9,471 nucleotides of DNA, taken from the NCBI GenBank assembly GCA_028221385.1, contig JAOIRP010000020.1:1-9471 (forward strand). Reading direction: 5' to 3'. Each line of letters starts with the position of its first letter. Within the stretch, counting starts at the first letter, position 1. The notes beneath the pieces are model-generated. The model saw only the letters and a program-made list of their open reading frames with translations. It had not been told where the DNA came from and ran no database searches. Shown piece by piece: positions 1 through 6,292 of the stretch. This DNA comes from Candidatus Pelagibacter sp. Lineage in GTDB: Bacteria > Pseudomonadota > Alphaproteobacteria > Pelagibacterales > Pelagibacteraceae. A program made the translations under genes and the position numbers.

Positions 1-2
1 TT

Positions 3-371
3 AATATTAAAAAACTTTTTTCAGCTACAGCCATTGTTAATGTTAGAAAAGATAGTTTCTTTGTGCAAGGACATTTTCCTGGAAATCCTGTAATGCCTGG
101 TGTTTTAATTGTAGAGGCGTTTGGGCAAGCAGCTGCAGCTTTAACTGCTGCTGGTATTGATAAAGAAACTTATGAAAATAAGTTAGTTTTTTTAATGGGT
201 ATTGAAAAAGCAAGGTTCAGAAGCCCAGTTATTCCAGATTGCAGATTGGAATTGAATATTGAGGCCACGAGATCCCATGGAAGAGTATGGAAGTATAAGG
301 GTGAAGCCTTTGTAGAAGGAAAAAAAATGGCAGATGCACAGTGGTCTGCAACTATTGTTGATAGAAAATAA
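3..371 (+). CDS. fabZ: 3-hydroxyacyl-[ACP] dehydratase FabZ (5' end missing)
   Basis: FabZ dehydrates (3R)-3-hydroxyacyl-ACP to trans-2-enoyl-ACP in type II fatty acid synthesis, in the cytoplasm. The reading frame is open back to the window edge, giving 122 visible residues, so the gene starts outside; FabZ is usually about 145-155 residues, so roughly 25-30 are missing. A GTG at 63 lies in frame but is internal, because the residues before it already read like FabZ (FFVQGHFPG). The hot-dog fold active site is present: His in GHFPG and Glu in LIVEAFGQ, 14 residues apart as in E. coli FabZ (His54/Glu68). The PVMPGVL signature lies between them. It is followed after 56 bases by lpxD; the lipid A linkage makes FabZ more likely than FabA. 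The family call is secure. Confidence 0.96.
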   Translation, partial: NIKKLFSATAIVNVRKDSFFVQGHFPGNPVMPGVLIVEAFGQAAAALTAAGIDKETYENKLVFLMGIEKARFRSPVIPDCRLELNIEATRSHGRVWKYKGEAFVEGKKMADAQWSATIVDRK

Positions 372-427
372 TCAGTAATATTTCTTGATAAGTATTTTCA
401 TTTTTATTTGATAAAAAAACTTAAATA

Positions 428-1408
428 ATGATTAATCCATTTTTTAAGAACAAAGGTCCTTTTGATATAGCTAAACTGTTAAAGCTTGCATCAATTGATA
501 ATATTGAAAATTTTAATAAGTCTAAAGTTAAAAATATTAAAGATTTAGTAACTGCAAATATTAATGAGATTACTTTTTTTCATTCAAAAAAATATGAAGC
601 ACTAGCTTCTAAAACTAAAGCTTCTTATTGTATTACTAGCAAAAACTTATCTAACTTGTTACCTGCTAGTTGTAAAAAAATAATTGTTGATAATGTATTG
701 ATTGCAACTGCGCAAATTACTAAAATATTTTACCCAAACTCAATAATTGATGATTTTGATAATACAGTAAAAGATATTAAAAAAACTTCATTGTCTAAAA
801 AAATTAAATTTGGCCAGAATGTTTTAATTGGTAAAAATGTAAAGATAGGAAAAAATTGTTTAATTGGTCACAACTCAATTATAGAAAGCAATGTGGTAAT
901 AGGGGATAATTCTTCGATAGGTTCTAATGTAATAATTAGAAAAACCCTAGTAGGTAATAATGTAAATATATTAGATGGTTGTGTTATTGGGAAAAAAGGT
1001 TTTGGTTTTTTTCCAGATAAAAAAAAGAATTTTAGATATCCGCATATTGGTATAGTTATAATAGAAGATAATTCTGAAATTGGATGTGGTGCAACTATTG
1101 ATAGGGGCTCTTTATCAAATACAATTATTGGTAAAAATACATTTATAGACAATCAAGTTCATATTGCTCATAACAACAAGATTGGTAACAACTGTATTAT
1201 TGCTGGACAAGTTGGTTTTGCTGGGAGTTCATCGCTAGGAGACAATGTTATCATAGGTGGACAAGCTGGTATTTCAGGACATTTAAATATTGGTAGCAAT
1301 GTCCAAATAGGGGGCGGCAGTGGCGTTATTAAAAATATACCAAATAATTCAAAAGTTATGGGATATCCTGCAACAGACTTAAGAAGATTTATAAAAGAAA
1401 ATAAATGA
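428..1408 (+). CDS. lpxD: UDP-3-O-acylglucosamine N-acyltransferase LpxD
   Basis: LpxD transfers a 3-hydroxyacyl chain from ACP to the 2-amino group of UDP-3-O-acylglucosamine, the third step of lipid A synthesis, in the cytoplasm. The protein has 326 residues (E. coli 341). Residues 1 to about 115 form the N-terminal uridine-binding domain, with ITFFHSKKY at 49-57 matching the family's ISFL..PKY segment. About 120-305 are left-handed beta-helix hexapeptide repeats of the IGxN type. The GFGFFP loop at 191-196, TIDRG at 223-227 and VHIAHN at 244-249 are family landmarks; His248 matches catalytic His239 of E. coli, and His285 in GHLNIG matches its second conserved His. The C-terminal tail after the helix is short (GYPATDLRRF). 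No Shine-Dalgarno is visible before the ATG. The TGA overlaps the lpxA ATG by 4 bases. Confidence 0.96.
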   Translation: MINPFFKNKGPFDIAKLLKLASIDNIENFNKSKVKNIKDLVTANINEITFFHSKKYEALASKTKASYCITSKNLSNLLPASCKKIIVDNVLIATAQITKIFYPNSIIDDFDNTVKDIKKTSLSKKIKFGQNVLIGKNVKIGKNCLIGHNSIIESNVVIGDNSSIGSNVIIRKTLVGNNVNILDGCVIGKKGFGFFPDKKKNFRYPHIGIVIIEDNSEIGCGATIDRGSLSNTIIGKNTFIDNQVHIAHNNKIGNNCIIAGQVGFAGSSSLGDNVIIGGQAGISGHLNIGSNVQIGGGSGVIKNIPNNSKVMGYPATDLRRFIKENK

Positions 1409-2187
1409 TACATAAAACAGCTATAATTGACTCTAAGGCAAAAATTTCTACCAATGTAGAGATTGGACCCTATGCAACAATTGGACCAAATGTAGAAATT
1501 GGAGAAAATACTTTAATCCAATCTCATGTAAATATTACTGGGAACACCACTATTGGAAAAGAAAATAAACTTTATTCATTTGCGTCAATAGGAAGTGATC
1601 CACAAGATTTGAAGTATAAAGGTGAAGAAACTACACTTTTAATTGGTGATAACAATACTATTAGAGAACACGTAACGATAAATACTGGTACTGTACAAGG
1701 AGGTGGGTTAACTAAGATAGGAAGTAATAATTTAATAATGATTGGTGCGCATATTGCGCACGACTGTATTATTGGTAATAATATTGTCATGGCCAACAAT
1801 ACTGCAATAGCTGGCCATGCAGAAATTGAAGATTTTGTAATCATAGGAGCAAAATGTGGAGTCCAACAATTTACGAGAATTGGTAAAAGGGCAATGATAG
1901 GTGGTATGACAGGTGTATTAAGAGATGTAATCCCATATGGCTTATCGACAGGTAATAGAAATTATCTAAATGGAATTAATGTTGTTGGTTTAAGGAGAGA
2001 CAAAGTATCTAATAAAGACATTTTGGGACTTACAGATGCCTATAAAGAAATTTTTAAAACTGAAGTTCTTAGTGAAAACTTAAAGAATCTTAACGGAAAA
2101 TATACAGATAACCCTTTAGTTAAAGATGTTTTGGATTTTATAAATAAAGACAAAAAAAGACCAATTTGCACCCCATCTTTAAAATAA
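1405..2187 (+). CDS. lpxA: UDP-N-acetylglucosamine O-acyltransferase LpxA
   Basis: LpxA catalyses the first committed lipid A step, moving a 3-hydroxyacyl group from ACP to the 3-OH of UDP-GlcNAc. It is a cytoplasmic trimer. Its 260 residues match the family (E. coli 262). Residues 1 to about 180 are hexapeptide repeats forming the left-handed beta-helix; the rest is the helical C-terminal domain. Landmarks are PQDLKYKGE at 66-74, TVQGGGLTK at 96-104, and AHIAHD at 115-120 with catalytic His119 (E. coli His125). His116 and His138 match E. coli His122 and His144. Gly167 aligns with E. coli Gly173, the acyl-length ruler; Gly there fits a long (C14-type) chain, which is an inference. Oddly, E. 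coli His160 is Gln154 here (GVQQF). The ATG sits inside the lpxD stop (ATGA), indicating translational coupling. Confidence 0.97.
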   Translation: MIHKTAIIDSKAKISTNVEIGPYATIGPNVEIGENTLIQSHVNITGNTTIGKENKLYSFASIGSDPQDLKYKGEETTLLIGDNNTIREHVTINTGTVQGGGLTKIGSNNLIMIGAHIAHDCIIGNNIVMANNTAIAGHAEIEDFVIIGAKCGVQQFTRIGKRAMIGGMTGVLRDVIPYGLSTGNRNYLNGINVVGLRRDKVSNKDILGLTDAYKEIFKTEVLSENLKNLNGKYTDNPLVKDVLDFINKDKKRPICTPSLK

Positions 2188-2979
2188 ATGATTGGTTTAT
2201 TCTTAGGTAGTACAGACTTTCCACAAATAGTACTAAAAACTTTAAAAAAAGAAAATAAGAAATATTTCATAATTGATTTAAGTAAAAATAATCGTTTTAA
2301 AAATGATAAAAATGCTCATTTTATAAGTATCGGAAAATTTGGACAAATTCTTAAGTTGATTAAAGAAAAAAAGTGCAACAAAGTTTTATTTGCTGGCAAA
2401 ATTGATAAGCCAAGAATATCTAATTTGAAATTAGATATTAAGGGTATTTATTACATACCAAGAATAATTAGAGCTGCAAAATTGGGTGATGCAGCTATCT
2501 TAAGAGAATTGATTAAAATTTTAGCTGAAAATAAAATCAGAGTTATTAAATCAAATTTTTATAATCCAGAATTAACATTAACAAAAGGTAACTTTACTAA
2601 AATTAAACCCCATAAAATAGACTTAATTAATATAAGAAAAGGAATTAAATCTTTAAAAAGTTTGAGTGCTTATAATCACGTACAAGGTTTAATTATAAGG
2701 AATAACTTTGTCATTGCCAAAGAGACCTCAAAAGGAACAAAAAAAATGATTCTATCAATTAAAAAAAGTAAAAAAATTAAAGCTATTTTGATTAAATTAC
2801 CCAAAAAAAAACAAGATATTCGAGTTGATTTACCAACCGTTGGCCTTGATACATTGAAGGACTGTAAAAAAGTAAATATTGGTGGAATTGTATTAAAAGC
2901 TAATCAAAATATTTTTTTAGATAAAGTTAAATGTATAAACTTTGCTAATAAAAATAAAATATTTATCAAAACAATATGA
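2188..2979 (+). CDS. lpxI: UDP-2,3-diacylglucosamine pyrophosphatase LpxI (divergent, highly basic)
   Basis: LpxI hydrolyses UDP-2,3-diacylglucosamine to 2,3-diacylglucosamine-1-phosphate (lipid X) and UMP. It replaces LpxH in alphaproteobacteria and is unrelated to it. The protein has 263 residues. The call rests on its place between lpxA and lpxB, the N-terminal IGLFLGSTDFP, KVLFAGKIDKP at 65-74, GDAAILRELIK at 100-110, and the C-terminal QDIRVDLPTVG at 209-219 followed by GGIVLKANQ, typical of the DUF1009/LpxI C-terminal domain. Two motifs differ from the usual form as I remember it: GDDxLLR is GDAAILR, and the EGTDxML loop reads SKGTKKMI (181-188). The protein carries 51 Lys and 9 Arg against 18 acidic residues. 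Its ATG directly follows the lpxA TAA, and its TGA overlaps the lpxB ATG by 4 bases. Whether it is fully active cannot be told from sequence. Confidence 0.88.
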   Translation: MIGLFLGSTDFPQIVLKTLKKENKKYFIIDLSKNNRFKNDKNAHFISIGKFGQILKLIKEKKCNKVLFAGKIDKPRISNLKLDIKGIYYIPRIIRAAKLGDAAILRELIKILAENKIRVIKSNFYNPELTLTKGNFTKIKPHKIDLINIRKGIKSLKSLSAYNHVQGLIIRNNFVIAKETSKGTKKMILSIKKSKKIKAILIKLPKKKQDIRVDLPTVGLDTLKDCKKVNIGGIVLKANQNIFLDKVKCINFANKNKIFIKTI

Positions 2980-4106
2980 AAAGAATTTTTATATTAACTG
3001 GTGAACCTTCCGGAGATAAGTTAGCATCCACGGTTATATCTAAATTAAAGACTATAAAACCAGATATTGAATATTTATCTGTTGGTGGCAATCATTTAAA
3101 ATCATTAGGTATAAATTCAATTTTTAATCTTAAAGAAATTACATACTTGGGTTTTACAAGTGTTTTATTAAACATCTTTAAAATAAGAAATAAGATCAAT
3201 AAAACAGTAGAAGAAATTATCAAATTTAATCCTGATATATTATTTAGCGTTGATAGCCCAGATTTTACATTAAGAGTTGCTGAACGAGTTAAGAAAATTA
3301 ACAAGAATATAAAAACTATACATTATGTTGCACCACAAGTGTGGATATGGAGAGAGGGCAGAGTTAAAAAATTTAAAAAATTTGTAGATCACATGCTACT
3401 ATTATTTAACTTTGAAAAAACTTTTTTTGATAAAGAAAATATTACCAATACTTTTGTTGGTCATCCTTTACTGGAACAAGATAATAAAACTAAAACAGAT
3501 CTTTCATCATTAATAGACAAAGAAAAAAAAATTATCTCAATTTTTGCTGGAAGTCGTAATTCTGAAACCAATGTGCTTTTACCAATTTTATCAGAATTTA
3601 TCAAACTGATGAATAATAAATCTAATAATTATGCTTTTATTTTTCATGGCACTAATGAAAATAGAAATTTAATAAACGATTTTATTAAAAATGATAAAAT
3701 AGAAAATTCTCAAGTAATTTCAGATGAAATCATAAAATCTCAAGTTTTAAATAATTCTATATTTGCAGTTGCAAAGTCAGGTACTGTTTCTTTAGAAATT
3801 TGTAATGCAAATGTTCCTTCTATAATTATTTACAAAATTAATATGATCAACTATTTTTTAATGAAATCTTTAGTAAAAGTACGTTTTGCAAATATAATCA
3901 ATATAATTAATAATAAAGAAATTATTCCAGAACTCTTACAAAAAGAATGTAATCCAAAAGAAATATTCAATTCTGTAAATTATTTATTAAATCACCCCGA
4001 TTTAATGAAATCACAATTAGAAGTGATAAAAAAAACATTAAATTATATTAAATCAGACACTTCATCTACTGAAAAAACTGCTAAAATTTTATCAGATTAT
4101 TTTTAA
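2976..4106 (+). CDS. lpxB: Lipid-A-disaccharide synthase LpxB
   Basis: LpxB is the GT-B fold (family GT19) glycosyltransferase that joins lipid X to UDP-2,3-diacylglucosamine, giving the beta-1,6 lipid A disaccharide and UDP, at the cytoplasmic face of the inner membrane. It has 376 residues (E. coli 382). Landmarks in order: GEPSGD at 9-14; SVDSPDF at 91-97, covering the conserved Asp of the DAPDF motif; HYVAPQVWIWREGR at 116-129; VGHPL at 161-165; AGSR at 191-194, whose Arg194 matches the essential Arg of LPGSR (Leu-Pro is Phe-Ala here); and AKSGTVSLE at 266-274, the donor-site loop. The ATG overlaps the lpxI stop, so it is translationally coupled as the last gene of the lipid A run. The stop lies 3 bases from the stop of the converging gltX. 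Confidence 0.96.
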   Translation: MKRIFILTGEPSGDKLASTVISKLKTIKPDIEYLSVGGNHLKSLGINSIFNLKEITYLGFTSVLLNIFKIRNKINKTVEEIIKFNPDILFSVDSPDFTLRVAERVKKINKNIKTIHYVAPQVWIWREGRVKKFKKFVDHMLLLFNFEKTFFDKENITNTFVGHPLLEQDNKTKTDLSSLIDKEKKIISIFAGSRNSETNVLLPILSEFIKLMNNKSNNYAFIFHGTNENRNLINDFIKNDKIENSQVISDEIIKSQVLNNSIFAVAKSGTVSLEICNANVPSIIIYKINMINYFLMKSLVKVRFANIINIINNKEIIPELLQKECNPKEIFNSVNYLLNHPDLMKSQLEVIKKTLNYIKSDTSSTEKTAKILSDYF

Positions 4107-4109
4107 GTA

Positions 4110-5504
4110 TTAGACTAACTTATTTAGCCTTTTTTCTACTTCAACTTTTCCTAAGGAAATAATTATATCATATATACCAGGACCAAATTTAGAACCTGTT
4201 AATATAATTCTTAATGGTTGACCAACGCTTTTAAAGTTTGTCTCATATGATTTGATTAAATCATTTAATATTGGTTCCAATGTTTCTTTAGTTAAATTCT
4301 CTACTGTAGAAAATTTTTTTGAAAAATCTGATATAATTTTTTTTGCATTATCATCAATTAGCTTAAAATCTTCTTGATTTAGGTCAACTTCATCAACAAT
4401 TATATATTTAGCATTATTATAGATATCTTCTAGTGTCTTAGCTTTATTCTTAAGGAATGATAATGAGTGCTTAAGTTTGTTCTCTTTATCTGTATCAATT
4501 TTTTCTTTAAACAACTCACAATATTGAAGTAATTGATTGTATAGTTCATTTTCATCAATTGTTTTAATATAATGTTCATTCATTGAAAGAATACGGCTCA
4601 TATCAAGTTTAGATGGGGATTTACCAATTCCTTTTAGATCAAAATATTTTATGCTTTCATCTAGAGTGAATATCTCCTTATCTTTGTAAGACCAGCCAAG
4701 TCTTAAAAGATAATTTCTTAGAGCATCTGGCATTATTCCAATTTTTGAATAGTCATCTAATGTTGATGCGTTGTCTCTTTTTGATAACTTTTTACCTTCA
4801 ATGGTATGAATTAGAGGTATGTGAGCAAACTGTGGTAAATCCCATTTCATAGCTATGTATATTTGCATTTGTTTAAAAGTATTAATTTTGTGATCATCTC
4901 CTCTAATAATATGTGTCATATTCATTTGATGATCATCAACTGTTGCAGATAAATTATATGTTGGCGTTTCATCATTTCTTAAAATTATAAAATCTTCAAT
5001 TGTGTTATTTTCAATTTCTACATTCCCTTGGACTAAATCTTTTAATATAGTTGTTCCACCTATTTTACTTTTAAATCTAATTACAGGCTTTACATCTTTA
5101 GGTGCATCTGTTTGAGAAAGATCTCTACATATTCTATTATAAATGTATGGAAGTTTTTTTTGTCTCGCTCTTTTTTTTTGATCTTCAATTTCTTCTGTTG
5201 AGCAATAACATTTATAAGCATTTCCATTTTTAACTAACTCATCTACAACTTTAATATGATCATTAATTTTTGTAGATTGAATATACTCTTCACCATCATG
5301 CTCAATGCCTATCCATTTTAAAGATTTAATAATTTGTATTTTATGTTCGTCTTTAGATCTTTCTTTGTCTGTGTCTTCAATTCTTAAATGAAAAGTTCCT
5401 TTTTGATTTTTTGAATAAAGCCAATTAAATAAAGCAGTTCTTACACCTCCTATATGTAAAGCTCCAGTAGGAGACGGAGCAAATCTTGTTGCTATTTTAG
5501 ACAT
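4110..5504 (-). CDS. gltX: Glutamyl-tRNA synthetase GltX
   Basis: GltX is the class Ib synthetase that charges tRNA-Glu with glutamate, in the cytoplasm. The protein has 464 residues (E. coli 471). The Rossmann catalytic domain starts with RFAPSPTGALHIGG; the HIGH-type motif is HIGG at 17-20, and the KMSKS-type loop is KLSKR at 239-243. DDHQM and RGDDH, near 190-205, are family landmarks. Cys99, Cys101 and Cys126 match three of the four zinc ligands of E. coli GluRS with the same spacing; the fourth (His127 there) is Asp128 here. The GIGKSPSKLDMSRI stretch opens the C-terminal anticodon-binding half. It lies 22 bases downstream of lexA on the same strand, with no clear Shine-Dalgarno or promoter in the gap, so it is probably co-transcribed with lexA. 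Whether it also charges tRNA-Gln cannot be judged. Confidence 0.97.
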   Translation of the reverse strand: MSKIATRFAPSPTGALHIGGVRTALFNWLYSKNQKGTFHLRIEDTDKERSKDEHKIQIIKSLKWIGIEHDGEEYIQSTKINDHIKVVDELVKNGNAYKCYCSTEEIEDQKKRARQKKLPYIYNRICRDLSQTDAPKDVKPVIRFKSKIGGTTILKDLVQGNVEIENNTIEDFIILRNDETPTYNLSATVDDHQMNMTHIIRGDDHKINTFKQMQIYIAMKWDLPQFAHIPLIHTIEGKKLSKRDNASTLDDYSKIGIMPDALRNYLLRLGWSYKDKEIFTLDESIKYFDLKGIGKSPSKLDMSRILSMNEHYIKTIDENELYNQLLQYCELFKEKIDTDKENKLKHSLSFLKNKAKTLEDIYNNAKYIIVDEVDLNQEDFKLIDDNAKKIISDFSKKFSTVENLTKETLEPILNDLIKSYETNFKSVGQPLRIILTGSKFGPGIYDIIISLGKVEVEKRLNKLV

Positions 5505-5526
5505 TGGAAATGTTTAGACTATTTTC

Positions 5527-6204
5527 TTAGAAGTTTCTATATAAAGATACAAGAACACCTTGAACCTTAACTCTATCAGGTCCAAATATTTTAGTTTCAT
5601 AATTTCTGTTTGCACTTTCTAATGCAACAGTCTTGCCTTTTCTTCTAATTCTTTTTAACATTGCTTCATGCTCATCTATTAAGGCTACTACAATTTTACC
5701 ATTATCAGCAGTATCTGATCTTTTAATGATTACGGTATCACCTTCGTTGATGCCAGCTTCTATCATTGAGTCACCTTGTACTTTTAAACCAAAATATTGA
5801 CCATTTTTCTCAAGATTACTTGGTAGAGGTATTCTAGACACCTCATTTTGAATTGCCTCAACAGGAGTTCCTGCTGCTATTTTACCTAAAACTGGTATTT
5901 CAATTTCATCTGATTTAGCATTCTCTTCATCTAAACCACCTTTTATTACACTTGGTGAAAAACTGTTATAAATATCATTAGCTGATGCAGTTTCAGGTAG
6001 TTTTATAACCTCTAAAGCCCTAGCTTTATGTGCTAATCTTTTAATAAATCCTCTTTCCTCTAATGCGCTAATTAATCTGTGAATTCCTGATTTTGATTTT
6101 AAATTAAGCGACTCTTTCATTTCCTCATAAGAGGGTGATACACCAGAAGATCTCAACTTCTTGTTGATAAATAAAAGTAAGTTTTTTTGTTTTTTTGTAA
6201 GCAT
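5527..6204 (-). CDS. lexA: LexA SOS repressor, alphaproteobacterial type
   Basis: LexA represses DNA-damage genes and cleaves itself when stimulated by RecA filaments. It has 225 residues (E. coli 202, other alphaproteobacteria usually about 230-240); the extra length is in the linker between domains, about 69-100. The N-terminal winged helix-turn-helix (1-68) has KSGIHRLISALEERG at 38-52, the recognition region of alphaproteobacterial LexA, which fits the GTTC-type operator found upstream. The C-terminal S24 peptidase domain has the Ala111-Gly112 cleavage site in KIAAGTPVE, the nucleophile Ser146 in GDSM and the general base Lys184 in AMLKRIRR, so autocleavage should be intact. The ATG is supported by the family's MLTKKQ start. 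Operator half-sites begin 2 bases upstream of the start codon, indicating autoregulation. gltX follows after 22 bases. Confidence 0.98.
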   Translation of the reverse strand: MLTKKQKNLLLFINKKLRSSGVSPSYEEMKESLNLKSKSGIHRLISALEERGFIKRLAHKARALEVIKLPETASANDIYNSFSPSVIKGGLDEENAKSDEIEIPVLGKIAAGTPVEAIQNEVSRIPLPSNLEKNGQYFGLKVQGDSMIEAGINEGDTVIIKRSDTADNGKIVVALIDEHEAMLKRIRRKGKTVALESANRNYETKIFGPDRVKVQGVLVSLYRNF

Positions 6205-6206
6205 AA

Positions 6207-6221
6207 GAACAAATATCGTAC
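6207..6221 (-). promoter_or_regulatory. Second, imperfect LexA operator, GTAC-N7-GTTC
   Basis: Read on the lexA strand, GTAC and GTTC are separated by seven bases, one mismatch from the alphaproteobacterial SOS box. It ends 2 bases before the lexA ATG and lies inverted relative to the perfect box at 6229-6243, with exactly seven bases between the two sites. Because GTAC is palindromic it also pairs with the GTTC at 6229 to form a third imperfect box on the + strand (6218-6232). Binding is inferred. Confidence 0.5.
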
Positions 6222-6228
6222 AAAATCT

Positions 6229-6243
6229 GTTCTACAAAAGTTC
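6229..6243 (+). promoter_or_regulatory. SOS box (LexA operator), GTTC-N7-GTTC
   Basis: This is a perfect match to the direct-repeat LexA operator described for alphaproteobacteria such as Rhodobacter, Caulobacter and rhizobia: GTTC at 6229-6232 and GTTC at 6240-6243, separated by TACAAAA. It lies 24 bases upstream of the lexA start codon, in the only sizeable gap of the - strand run, and so most likely serves lexA autoregulation. The repeats read GTTC on the strand opposite to lexA. Confidence 0.88.
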
Positions 6244-6257
6244 TCCTAAATAAACAA
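6229..6257 (-). promoter_or_regulatory. Candidate lexA promoter overlapping the SOS box
   Basis: On the lexA strand a -35-like TTGTTT (6252-6257) is followed after 17 bases by a -10-like TAGAAC (6229-6234). The matches to sigma-70 consensus are only partial (3/6 and 4/6), and AT-rich DNA gives such matches easily. In its favour, the -10 lies in the perfect LexA box, so bound LexA would block RNA polymerase. It would give a leader of roughly 15-20 bases. Confidence 0.3.
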
Positions 6258-6292
6258 TAGCTAAAAAGTGTTTAAAATAGGGGTTTATTTTA

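Noticed and set aside
372..427. Possible lpxD promoter in the fabZ-lpxD gap, including a repeated TTGATAA at 385-391 and 408-414
   Set aside because: The first copy resembles a -35 box, but no acceptable -10 follows at 16-18 bases; the gap is T-rich and the repeat may be chance. I see no other structure in it.
868..1844. Open frames on the - strand opposite lpxD and lpxA
   Set aside because: They mirror the hexapeptide-repeat coding sequence, have no family resemblance, and lie entirely within secure genes.
4104..4122. 5-bp inverted repeat TAAGT/ACTTA across the lpxB-gltX stop codons, as a bidirectional terminator
   Set aside because: The stem has one G-C pair, a 9-base loop, and no T run directly after it on either strand.
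6273..6292. Inverted repeat between trpC and lexA: 7-bp stem TAAAATA/TATTTTA with a 6-base loop, then a short T run on the - strand
   Set aside because: It could be a trpC terminator by position, but the stem is all A-T, the T run is short and not adjacent, and such palindromes arise by chance in DNA this AT-rich.
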